Made by a program: the position numbers and the translations under genes. Of a stretch of 7,497 bases of DNA, positions 1-4,626 are shown one piece after another. The DNA lies in the NCBI GenBank assembly GCA_934129945.1, contig CAKOXC010000020.1, forward strand, positions 1-7,497. The letters are read 5' to 3'. The notes beneath the pieces are model-generated. The model was not told where the DNA came from, searched no databases, and saw only the letters and a list, made by a program, of their open reading frames with translations. Every line of letters begins with the position of its first letter. Within the stretch, counting starts at the first letter, position 1. The DNA comes from an uncultured Bacilli bacterium. Lineage in GTDB: Bacteria; Bacillota_I; Bacilli_A; RF39; UBA660.

Positions 1-72
1 ATATGATACTCCAGATAATATAAGAACTGTTATTATACTGGCTATTACTGGAATTATTACTTTCTTTTTCAT
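1..72 (-). CDS. N-terminal fragment of a membrane-anchored or exported protein (runs off the window)
   Basis: Only the first 24 codons are visible, starting at ATG 72-70. They begin MKKKVIIPVI and continue as one hydrophobic stretch with a basic N-terminus, typical of a signal peptide or N-terminal membrane anchor; no lipobox cysteine is seen. An AGGTGG Shine-Dalgarno sequence lies 9 bases upstream, and a near-consensus promoter sits at 129-101, so the start is well supported. The product cannot be identified from 24 residues. In Bacillus subtilis the gene after recA is rny (RNase Y), which also starts with an N-terminal membrane anchor, but nothing here specifically supports that identity. 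Confidence 0.6.
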   Translation of the reverse strand, partial: MKKKVIIPVIASIITVLILSGVSY

Positions 73-100
73 ATTGTCTATCCACCTATTCTATATTTTT

Positions 101-129
101 ATTATATAGTTTTTACTTAATTTATTCAA
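101..129 (-). promoter_or_regulatory. SigA-type promoter for the gene starting at 72
   Basis: On the minus strand TTGAAT (129-124) is followed by a 17-base spacer and a perfect TATAAT (106-101). Transcription would start near position 95, giving a leader of about 20 bases before the ATG at 72. It is back to back with the plus-strand promoter at 140-168. Confidence 0.65.
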
Positions 130-139
130 TAAGAAAAAA

Positions 140-168
140 TTGTATTTATATATAATCTATGATATTAT
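140..168 (+). promoter_or_regulatory. Candidate promoter of a plus-strand small RNA
   Basis: TTGTAT (140-145), a 17-base spacer and TATTAT (163-168) form a plausible SigA promoter. Its start site, near 175, falls just before the conserved block at 179-191. A rho-independent terminator follows about 100 bases downstream with no ORF between, which is the expected layout of a small RNA gene. In this AT-rich DNA promoter-like matches are common, so confidence rests on the matching terminator and the repeat blocks. Confidence 0.5.
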
Positions 169-174
169 TAATTT

Positions 175-272
175 AGGTGAGAAGCAAAAAGTCTTCTAGG
201 GACTCGATACTTGCCACATAAGTTTGTGTAAGCACCTTTATTCAGGTTTTAAGAATAAAGATGCTTTTTTTG
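175..272 (+). ncRNA. Candidate antisense small RNA of a type I toxin-antitoxin-like locus
   Basis: A promoter (140-168) and a strong intrinsic terminator (230-271) bracket a region of about 97 bases without an ORF. The predicted RNA runs towards the small membrane-peptide gene at 380-273 and ends at its stop codon. It would therefore base-pair with the 3' untranslated part of that mRNA if the mRNA extends past its stop codon. Its 5' part carries the blocks GAGAAGCAAAAAG (179-191), TAGGGACT (197-204) and CTTGCCAC (210-217), all of which also occur in the leader of the convergent mRNA. A short hairpin CACA/TGTG lies at 215-228. The layout resembles B. subtilis txpA/RatA and bsrG/SR4, where the antitoxin RNA overlaps the toxin mRNA 3' end. 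Function is inferred from architecture only. Confidence 0.5.
230..271 (+). terminator. Rho-independent terminator of the plus-strand small RNA
   Basis: A 14-base stem (AAGCACCTTTATTC at 230-243 against GAATAAAGATGCTT at 253-266) has one C-A mismatch and a 9-base loop, and runs into seven T residues (265-271). Read from the minus strand the stem is uninterrupted, with a G-U pair, but no U-tract follows. It is therefore mainly a plus-strand terminator. Confidence 0.8.
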
Positions 273-380
273 TTATTTACAAATAATAACTATTATTACA
301 ATGAATAATGCTATTATTATAAATAACTGAATAATTATTAAATTAAATAGTCTTGAAACTAAATATTCTCTTTTATTCAT
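273..380 (-). CDS. 35-residue hydrophobic membrane peptide, candidate type I toxin
   Basis: The ORF starts at ATG 380 with an AGGTGG Shine-Dalgarno sequence 5 bases upstream and ends with TAA at 275-273. The peptide begins MNKREYLVSR, continues as an unbroken run of I, L, F and V residues from about 11 to 33 (one transmembrane helix, with a single Gln at 18), and ends Cys-Lys. A short charged N-terminus, one helix and a basic C-terminus fit small membrane-active toxins. It has a strong promoter (501-474), a leader of roughly 90 bases that can occlude the Shine-Dalgarno site, and a convergent small RNA overlapping its 3' end. I do not recognise it as a member of a named family (Fst, TxpA, BsrG or others). 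It could instead be a harmless small membrane protein made during sporulation. Confidence 0.6.
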   Translation of the reverse strand: MNKREYLVSRLFNLIIIQLFIIIALFIVIIVIICK

Positions 381-385
381 TTCTA

Positions 386-442
386 CCACCTTTACTTCTA
401 TTGTTTTAAAACCCCCTGAATTTTAGTCCCTAAGTATGGTGG
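386..442 (-). promoter_or_regulatory. Shine-Dalgarno-sequestering hairpin in the small-peptide mRNA leader
   Basis: In the minus-strand leader, CCACC followed by ACTT (within CCACCATACTT, 442-432) is complementary to GGTGG and AAGT around the Shine-Dalgarno sequence (AAGTAAAGGTGG, 397-386). This gives 4 and 5 base pairs separated by a small internal loop. The pairing would hide the ribosome binding site of the peptide at 380. Toxin mRNAs of type I systems are commonly held inactive by such leader pairing. Confidence 0.5.
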
Positions 443-473
443 CAAGCATCTTCTTTTTGCTTCTCGAGACTGT

Positions 474-501
474 ATTATATAGTAATTTTTTTATATTTCA
501 A
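474..501 (-). promoter_or_regulatory. SigA-type promoter of the small membrane-peptide gene
   Basis: On the minus strand TTGAAA (501-496), a 16-base spacer and a perfect TATAAT (479-474) form a strong promoter. Transcription would start near 467, a few bases before the GAGAAGCAAAAAG block (465-453). The leader before the ATG at 380 is about 87 bases long. Confidence 0.7.
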
Positions 502-505
502 GGCT

Positions 506-522
506 TTCGACAAATACTGACA
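506..522 (-). promoter_or_regulatory. Candidate tandem Spo0A box (0A box)
   Basis: The minus strand reads TGTCAGT (522-516), ATT, TGTCGAA (512-506). The second element matches the Spo0A recognition sequence TGTCGAA exactly and the first matches its 5' half. The 3-base gap places them 10 base pairs apart, as in the tandem site of the B. subtilis abrB promoter. The perfect element ends 4 bases upstream of the -35 element (501-496), about -40 to -45 from the predicted start, where Spo0A acts on SigA promoters. No other exact TGTCGAA was found in the window. Confidence 0.4.
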
Positions 523-610
523 AATGTTTTGATATTAAATATAAAGCCAAAAAATATTTTTCTAAAAAAGGCCTAGAAATTAGCCAATTACATACTTTTT
601 AAGCAAGCAA

Positions 611-634
611 AAAAATCTCAAAACTGAGATTTTT
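611..634 (-). terminator. Intrinsic terminator of recA
   Basis: AAATCTCA and TGAGATTT (632-613 on the minus strand) form an 8-base stem with a 4-base loop, followed by T residues. Further A-T pairs extend the stem up to the edge of the recA stop codon. The structure is nearly symmetric with A/T runs on both sides, so it may also stop plus-strand transcription. Confidence 0.8.
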
Positions 635-1656
635 TATTCATTATTTGTTTTAAAGCCATAGTGTTCTTTAATTTTATTTTCTAATTCTTCTTTTAATTCT
701 TTATTATTTTTCAAAAGATTTTTAACATTTTCTTTCCCTTGGCCAATTTTTTCGCCATTATAAGAATACCATGCTCCACTTTTATCAATTATATTTAAGT
801 CAGAAGCTATATCAACTATTTCGCCTTCGCGACTAATACCTTCACCATACATAATATCTACACAAGCGGTTTTAAATGGAGGTGCTACTTTATTTTTAAC
901 AACTTTAATATTAGTTTTATTACCAATCACCTGGTCTCCTGCTTTAATTTGTTCACCTCTCCTAATATCTAGTCTTATAGTTGCGTAGAATTTTAAAGCT
1001 CGACCACCAGGAGTTGTTTCAGGATTACCAAACAACACGCCAACTTTTTCTCTTAATTGATTAATAAAAATTGCTGTAGTTTTTGTTTTATTAATTGTTC
1101 CAGATAATTTTCTTAAAGCTTGAGACATAAGTCTTGCTTGAAGTCCAACATGAGAATCTCCCATTTCTCCTTCTATTTCTGCTTGAGGAACTAATGCTGC
1201 TACTGAGTCAATAACAACAATGCTTACAGCTTCACTTCTAACTAATGCCTCACATATTTCAAGGGCTTGTTCACCTGTATCTGGTTGTGATAATAATAAT
1301 TCATTTATATTGACACCTAAATTTTTAGCATAGACTGGATCAAGTGCATGTTCAGCATCAATAAATGCAGCTCTTCCTCCAGCTTTTTGAACTTCTGCAA
1401 TTGCTTGTAATGCTATAGTAGTTTTACCAGAAGATTCTGGACCATATATTTCAATAATTCTTCCTTTAGGAAATCCTCCAACACCTAAAGCTGTGTCAAG
1501 TGTAAGTGATCCAGTTGATGTTACATCTATTTCCATATGTTCATTGCCACCAAGTTTCATAATTGCACCTTTACCGAATTGCTTTTCAATATCGGCCATT
1601 ACCTGTTCAAGAACCTTATCTTTATCTTTTGTATCTTTATTATTTACAGTTTTCAT
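634..1656 (-). CDS. recA: Recombinase RecA
   Basis: Full-length RecA, 340 residues, is the cytoplasmic ATPase that forms filaments on single-stranded DNA, drives homologous strand exchange and triggers LexA self-cleavage. Visible motifs are the Walker A loop GPESSGKTT (72-80), FIDAEH with the catalytic Glu (102), Walker B IVVIDS (about 146-151), the loop L1 region around GEMGDSHVG (163-171), and loop L2 with NQLREKVGVLFGNPETTPGG (199-218). The family's C-terminal domain follows and ends in a charged tail with a run of Lys and Glu. The ATG at 1656 has AGGAGG 6 bases upstream. The gene has its own promoter (1723-1695) and terminator, so it is transcribed separately from pgsA upstream. In B. subtilis cinA lies between pgsA and recA; it is missing here. 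No substitutions of key residues are seen. Confidence 0.99.
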   Translation of the reverse strand: MKTVNNKDTKDKDKVLEQVMADIEKQFGKGAIMKLGGNEHMEIDVTSTGSLTLDTALGVGGFPKGRIIEIYGPESSGKTTIALQAIAEVQKAGGRAAFIDAEHALDPVYAKNLGVNINELLLSQPDTGEQALEICEALVRSEAVSIVVIDSVAALVPQAEIEGEMGDSHVGLQARLMSQALRKLSGTINKTKTTAIFINQLREKVGVLFGNPETTPGGRALKFYATIRLDIRRGEQIKAGDQVIGNKTNIKVVKNKVAPPFKTACVDIMYGEGISREGEIVDIASDLNIIDKSGAWYSYNGEKIGQGKENVKNLLKNNKELKEELENKIKEHYGFKTNNE

Positions 1657-1694
1657 TTATTTCCTCCTATGATATCTTTCATGAATACATTTAT

Positions 1695-1723
1695 ATTTTA
1701 ATATATAAATTTTCCTTTGTCAA
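1695..1723 (-). promoter_or_regulatory. recA promoter
   Basis: TTGACA (1723-1718), a 17-base spacer and TAAAAT (1700-1695) lie upstream of recA on the minus strand. Eleven bases further upstream, a 12-base palindrome AAACAAATGTTT (1745-1734) resembles the Gram-positive LexA box core GAAC-N4-GTTC but has A and T in place of the outer G and C. SOS control is therefore possible but not shown. Confidence 0.7.
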
Positions 1724-1763
1724 CAGTTTTTGAAAACATTTGTTTGTGTGTGAAATTTTATTC

Positions 1764-1791
1764 AAAAAAAAGAAATCTGCTAAGCAGATTT
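1764..1791 (-). terminator. Intrinsic terminator downstream of pgsA
   Basis: On the minus strand AAATCTGC (1791-1784) and GCAGATTT (1780-1773) form a perfect 8-base stem with a 3-base loop, followed by C and eight T residues (1771-1764). It ends the rodZ-pgsA transcript before the recA promoter. A second, weaker A/T inverted repeat (AAAATTTGT 1795-1803, ACAAATTTT 1816-1824) overlaps the pgsA stop codon. Confidence 0.85.
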
Positions 1792-1822
1792 ACTAAAATT
1801 TGTTACTTTTTTATTACAAATT

Positions 1823-2428
1823 TTACTTTTCTTTAAATATTAAATCTTTAGCATTGTAATAATATTGGCATCCAGAGAATACTGATAATACAGTTGCTAA
1901 GTAAATTAATATCATATCTAGTCTAAAATTAAATATTTCAAATGGAAGATTATAAAATAACAATAAAGTCAAACCAATCATCATACAAACAGTTTTAGCT
2001 TTACCAGCAATTGAGGCTCCAACTACTTTTCCTTTGTTACCACTTGCCATTTTAATCGAATCAACAAATGTGTCTCTTGTAATAATAATTACAGGAATAG
2101 CAACAGAAATAAATCCTTCATAAGCTAATATAATTAATAAACCATTAACTAAAAGCTTGTCAGCTATAGCATCCATTACTTTTCCAAAGTCAGTAACTAG
2201 ATTTCTTTTTCTAGCAATATTTCCATCTAAGAAATCTGTTAAAGAAGCTATCATAAAAACAACACCAGCTATTATATATTTAATATCAACAATTATTTTA
2301 CCAGCTACTGTAAATGTCTTAAATTGTACTCCTAACTGATCCCAAGGTATCATTAGAAATACTAATAAAATAACTGATAATATAATTCTTGCTACCGTAA
2401 TTTTATTTGGTAAATTCATTTTTTTCAT
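1823..2428 (-). CDS. pgsA: CDP-diacylglycerol--glycerol-3-phosphate 3-phosphatidyltransferase
   Basis: This 201-residue integral membrane enzyme makes phosphatidylglycerol-phosphate from CDP-diacylglycerol and glycerol-3-phosphate, the committed step to phosphatidylglycerol. The CDP-alcohol phosphotransferase signature is complete: D65, D68-G69, A72-R73, G82, D86 and D90 in the spacing DxxDGxxAR-x8-G-x3-D-x3-D. An N-terminal LPNKITVAR segment typical of PgsA and several hydrophobic helices (about 13-28, 52-64, 91-116, 145-160 and 170-187) surround it. The ATG at 2428 has GGAGG 8 bases upstream; the second Met, three codons on, is too far from it. Its Shine-Dalgarno site lies inside the last codons of the upstream rodZ-like gene, whose stop is only 3 bases before the start, implying translational coupling. 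The pairing of RodZ and PgsA also occurs in B. subtilis (ymfM-pgsA). Confidence 0.95.
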   Translation of the reverse strand: MKKMNLPNKITVARIILSVILLVFLMIPWDQLGVQFKTFTVAGKIIVDIKYIIAGVVFMIASLTDFLDGNIARKRNLVTDFGKVMDAIADKLLVNGLLIILAYEGFISVAIPVIIITRDTFVDSIKMASGNKGKVVGASIAGKAKTVCMMIGLTLLLFYNLPFEIFNFRLDMILIYLATVLSVFSGCQYYYNAKDLIFKEK

Positions 2429-2431
2429 TTT

Positions 2432-2908
2432 CTATTCCTCCACATAACTAATTTCACTAGAACTTATTGTATTTATTGTTAATTGTTTTAAAGACCAAGT
2501 AATTATACATAATACTAACATAATTATTATTAAATAAATAATTATATAAATTTTACTTGTATGTTTTTTTGCATCCATAGTGTATGGTGAAATTACTTTT
2601 TCTTCTTTATTTTCTTCTTTTTCTTTTTCCTTAATTAATTGTTCAATTTCTTTTACAGGTATTTTTGAAGTATATTCAAACATATAATCATTAAATTCAT
2701 CAATTAATTTATCTGGATTAAGACCAAGATATTTAGCATAATTTTTTATATAATCTTTAAGTACATAGATATCTTTAAAGCAACCTATTTTACCATCTTC
2801 AATGTTTTGTAAAATTTCCACTTTAATATTAACATCTTTACTTGCTTCTTCTATACTTACCCCTGATGATTCTCTTGTAGACTTTAACGTGCTACCTATC
2901 TCATCCAA
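2432..2908 (-). CDS. RodZ-like protein: cytoplasmic HTH domain plus one membrane helix
   Basis: The 158-residue protein has an N-terminal RodZ-type helix-turn-helix domain (about 1-74), with the family hallmarks GSTLKSTRESSGVSIEEASK, an ILQNIEDG segment, and YIKNYAKYLGLNPDKL. A Lys/Glu-rich linker follows (about 86-105), then a single transmembrane helix (about 120-139) and a short outside tail of about 19 residues. RodZ links the MreB cytoskeleton to the envelope during wall elongation. The usual extracytoplasmic C-terminal domain (DUF4115) is absent, so this is a short form. The start is TTG at 2908: an in-frame TGA lies three codons upstream, GGAG sits 9 bases before it, and the next Met would remove the HTH. 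B. subtilis YmfM occupies the same place before pgsA. Whether it serves MreB here is inferred from family and context. Confidence 0.85.
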   Translation of the reverse strand: MDEIGSTLKSTRESSGVSIEEASKDVNIKVEILQNIEDGKIGCFKDIYVLKDYIKNYAKYLGLNPDKLIDEFNDYMFEYTSKIPVKEIEQLIKEKEKEENKEEKVISPYTMDAKKHTSKIYIIIYLIIIMLVLCIITWSLKQLTINTISSSEISYVEE

Positions 2909-2935
2909 GATTGTTCACTCCTTTATTAAAAATAA

Positions 2936-3276
2936 AATAATATCTTATAAGCCATGTTCTGTACCCTAAAAGGGCGGCAAATATTTATCTATCTTTCGAT
3001 TCTTACATCGGTTTAATTCCCTAGTAAAACTCCCCTACCAAAATTTGGGTTTCTCGCTCATGGGGTTTACCACGTTCCACTCTATTTGTTTCCAAATAGT
3101 CTCGTCTCTTTGGCACTTTTATACCTAATTTAACCATTTAAGGTTATTTCGGAGCCGTTAGCAAAGCTACCTTAGATTATTTTTTCTCTAAGCATGAACA
3201 CTACAATCATCGCAGATTGTGCGAGCATGGACTTTCCTCTACATAAAATTTATGCAGCATTTGCCCAGATATTATT
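2936..3276 (-). ncRNA. rnpB: RNase P RNA, Bacillus (B) type
   Basis: This is the catalytic RNA of RNase P, which removes 5' leaders from tRNA precursors. On the minus strand the universal core pieces are present in order: GAGGAAAGTCC (3239-3229) near the 5' end, CGTGGTAAACCCC followed by GAGCGAGAAACCC in the middle, the TTTGGTAGGGG segment, and ACAGAACATGGCTTATAAG (2962-2944) near the 3' end. The middle segments match the B. subtilis RNA as I remember it, supporting B type. The ends are set by the P1 helix, AATAATATCT (3276-3267) pairing with AGATATTATT (2945-2936), about 340 bases in total. The 5' arm of P1 includes the gpsB stop codon. No separate promoter is clear, so it is probably transcribed from the gpsB promoter and trimmed. 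The neighbour order gpsB-rnpB is as in B. subtilis. Confidence 0.97.
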
Positions 3277-3604
3277 CATCTTTTCCATAAACTATTTTTT
3301 CTAATTGACTAATTCTTTTAAGAAGATCAATATTATTTACACTACGAGATTCTCTTGCACCATCATCTGCTGCTTCGATAGTCATATGAAGACGACGTAA
3401 CTCATTTTTTAATTTTGAATTATCTTCAGTTAAAAGTTTAATTTCTTTTTCTTGCTTCTTTATAATAGAATTAAATTCAGTATAATCTCTTATAACCATA
3501 TCTAAATATTTATCTACTTCTTGAGGCCTATATCCTCTAGCATCGACTTTAAACTCTTTTTCCAATATTTCATTTGGTGTTAAAAAAATCTTATCATTAT
3601 ACAT
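3272..3604 (-). CDS. gpsB: Cell division regulator GpsB
   Basis: GpsB is a small DivIVA-like coiled-coil protein that docks peptidoglycan synthases at the septum and side wall in Firmicutes. The 110-residue product shows the DivIVA-type N-terminal domain (LTPNEILEKEFKVDARGYRP at 8-27, then EVDKYLDMVIRDY), a coiled coil to about residue 75, a short polar linker, and the conserved C-terminal helix DLLKRISQLEKIVYG (93-107). The reading frame extends to a GTG at 3613. ATG 3604 is preferred because that GTG forms part of the AAGGTG Shine-Dalgarno sequence, and the protein from ATG 3604 aligns with the start of B. subtilis GpsB. A near-consensus promoter lies directly upstream. The stop codon falls inside the first helix of rnpB. 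Confidence 0.95.
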   Translation of the reverse strand: MYNDKIFLTPNEILEKEFKVDARGYRPQEVDKYLDMVIRDYTEFNSIIKKQEKEIKLLTEDNSKLKNELRRLHMTIEAADDGARESRSVNNIDLLKRISQLEKIVYGKDE

Positions 3605-3629
3605 TTTATTCACCTTCTCGTATGTTCTA

Positions 3630-3659
3630 ATTATAGTAAAAAAGTACTTGAGTTGTCAA
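3630..3659 (-). promoter_or_regulatory. Strong SigA-type promoter of gpsB-rnpB
   Basis: A perfect TTGACA (3659-3654), an 18-base spacer and a perfect TATAAT (3635-3630) occur on the minus strand, within the 78-base gap between the DUF1016 gene and gpsB. Its strength fits the need for a high level of RNase P RNA made by read-through of the short gpsB gene. Confidence 0.85.
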
Positions 3660-3682
3660 GAGGTAGGGTTTTATATTAATTC

Positions 3683-4564
3683 TTATTCTCGTGTTAAAAT
3701 TCTTTCGTCACTACAATATTCCAGTACAAATTTATTATTTTTTCTTACAATAATTATTCCTATTGTTCTATCTTGGTTTATCTTTTTTAAATTTTTATCT
3801 ATATAATTCATATATATTTGAATTTGGCCAATATGTTCCTTCTTTAATTCTGTAACCTTTAGTTCTACCACTACATAACAATTATATTCTATGTTAAAGA
3901 GTAATAAATCTATATAATTATACCTATTTCCTAATCTTAAAGGATATTCGCTTTTGATGAAAGAAAAACCTGTACCTAATTCTTCTAAAAAAGCTGAAAC
4001 ATTTTCAAGTATTAATTTTTGTAACACCTTCTCTGATATATTTTCATGAATTTTTTTGCTTTTTATAATTATCGGATTTTTTACAAAGTCTTTAACTTCT
4101 AAATTTTCTTTATTTTCTTTTAATTTTAATTTAGTTTCTTCACTAAGTCTTTCATATTCTTTTGCTTTTATTCTTTCTCTTAATTGTCTTACTGATAAGT
4201 TCTTGGATATAGTTATATCAGCATAATAATTTATTCTTTCATTATCATTTATTGATAACAACTCCACATAATGACTCCATGATAATTGTGCCGACAGTGT
4301 CGGCACTTTTTGTTTTTTTGTATAATCATAAAATTTAAGCATTTTATACAAAACTCTAACACTATATTTTTTATTTAAATCAAAACGTAATTTTTTAGAA
4401 TATTCTTTAATTATCCCCTCACCATAACATTTACCAGCTTCACTTAACATTTTTCCAACTTTATAATATGTATTTAAGTCACTTTTATTTACTACATAAT
4501 TCTTTACTTTTTTATTTACTTCATTATTTAATAAACATTCTCTTATTTCATTATAATAATTCAT
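3683..4564 (-). CDS. DUF1016 family PDDEXK nuclease-like protein (YhcG type)
   Basis: The protein has 293 residues in two parts. The N-terminal DUF1016 domain (about 1-140) includes YYKVGKMLSEA, YGEGIIKEYSKKLR, LSWSHYVELLSI (94-105) and LSVRQLRERI (123-132). The C-terminal PDDEXK-type domain (about 170-285) has the presumed catalytic residues D219 (in YIDLLLF) and E234-L-K236 (in VVVELKV), followed by HIGQIQIYMNYID and a strand TIGIIIV. All the expected nuclease motifs appear intact. Biological role is not established from sequence; members are often found in variable, mobile or defence-associated positions. Here the gene sits between the sporulation pair and gpsB and looks like an accessory insertion. 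The ATG at 4564 has AAAGGAG upstream, but that site lies in a hairpin (4593-4571). A GC-rich palindrome interrupts the AT-rich coding sequence at codons 87-93. Confidence 0.88.
   Translation of the reverse strand: MNYYNEIRECLLNNEVNKKVKNYVVNKSDLNTYYKVGKMLSEAGKCYGEGIIKEYSKKLRFDLNKKYSVRVLYKMLKFYDYTKKQKVPTLSAQLSWSHYVELLSINDNERINYYADITISKNLSVRQLRERIKAKEYERLSEETKLKLKENKENLEVKDFVKNPIIIKSKKIHENISEKVLQKLILENVSAFLEELGTGFSFIKSEYPLRLGNRYNYIDLLLFNIEYNCYVVVELKVTELKKEHIGQIQIYMNYIDKNLKKINQDRTIGIIIVRKNNKFVLEYCSDERILTRE
4288..4306. repeat. GC-rich 19-base palindrome inside the DUF1016 gene
   Basis: GTGCCGACA, one central base, and TGTCGGCAC form two perfect 9-base arms. On the coding strand it spells Val-Pro-Thr-Leu-Ser-Ala using GC-rich codons (GTG, CCG, CTG, TCG), which are rare in the AT-rich neighbouring codons. 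On the plus strand it is followed by five T residues, giving a terminator-like shape antisense to the gene. Confidence 0.85.
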
Positions 4565-4593
4565 TAAAAAAATCTCCTTTCTTCAAAGAGATT
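4563..4593 (-). terminator. Terminator-like hairpin containing the DUF1016 gene's ribosome binding site
   Basis: On the minus strand AATCTC (4593-4588) pairs with GAGATT (4576-4571), extended by TTT/AAA past a bulged G. The stem closes a GAAG loop and is followed by six T residues (4570-4565 region) just before the ATG at 4564. It can terminate transcription arriving from spoIIGA-sigE. Its 3' arm contains the AAAGGAG Shine-Dalgarno sequence, so when formed it would also hide that site. Confidence 0.55.
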
Positions 4594-4598
4594 ATTCT

Positions 4599-4626
4599 AT
4601 ACTATTATTTTTAAATTTTTTGTCAC
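4599..4626 (-). promoter_or_regulatory. Possible promoter of the DUF1016 gene
   Basis: GTGACA (4626-4621), a 16-base spacer and TAGTAT (4604-4599) lie on the minus strand. It overlaps the last codon of the small ORF at 4730-4623. The start would fall near 4592, so the mRNA would begin with the hairpin at 4593-4571. The match is imperfect. Confidence 0.35.

Larger units (their letters stand above)
179..465. repeat. Inverted repeat blocks bracketing the small-peptide gene
   Basis: Three sequence blocks occur at both ends of the locus in opposite orientation. GAGAAGCAAAAAG at 179-191 is matched at 465-453, TAGGGACT at 197-204 at 432-425, and CTTGCCAC at 210-217 at 446-439. The 13-base block is perfect. 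The other two are exchanged in order between the sides. Each copy lies just after the predicted start of one of two converging transcripts, so both RNAs carry the same blocks in sense orientation near their 5' ends. Confidence 0.75.

Noticed and set aside
179..465. Invertible DNA segment flanked by the 13-base inverted repeat
   Set aside because: The repeats sit just after two converging promoters and come with two further matching blocks in permuted order, which fits RNA function better. No recombinase is in the window. Read pairs showing inversion would revive the idea.
503..548. Inverted repeat GGCTTT / AAAGCC
   Set aside because: Six bases with a 34-base gap is expected by chance and has no associated signal.
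2157..2339. Plus-strand ORF of 60 codons
   Set aside because: It lies wholly opposite pgsA, whose catalytic motif is in the same stretch; no independent support.
3605..3613. GTG start for gpsB at 3613
   Set aside because: That GTG is part of the AAGGTG Shine-Dalgarno sequence serving ATG 3604, and the protein from 3604 matches the family's usual start.
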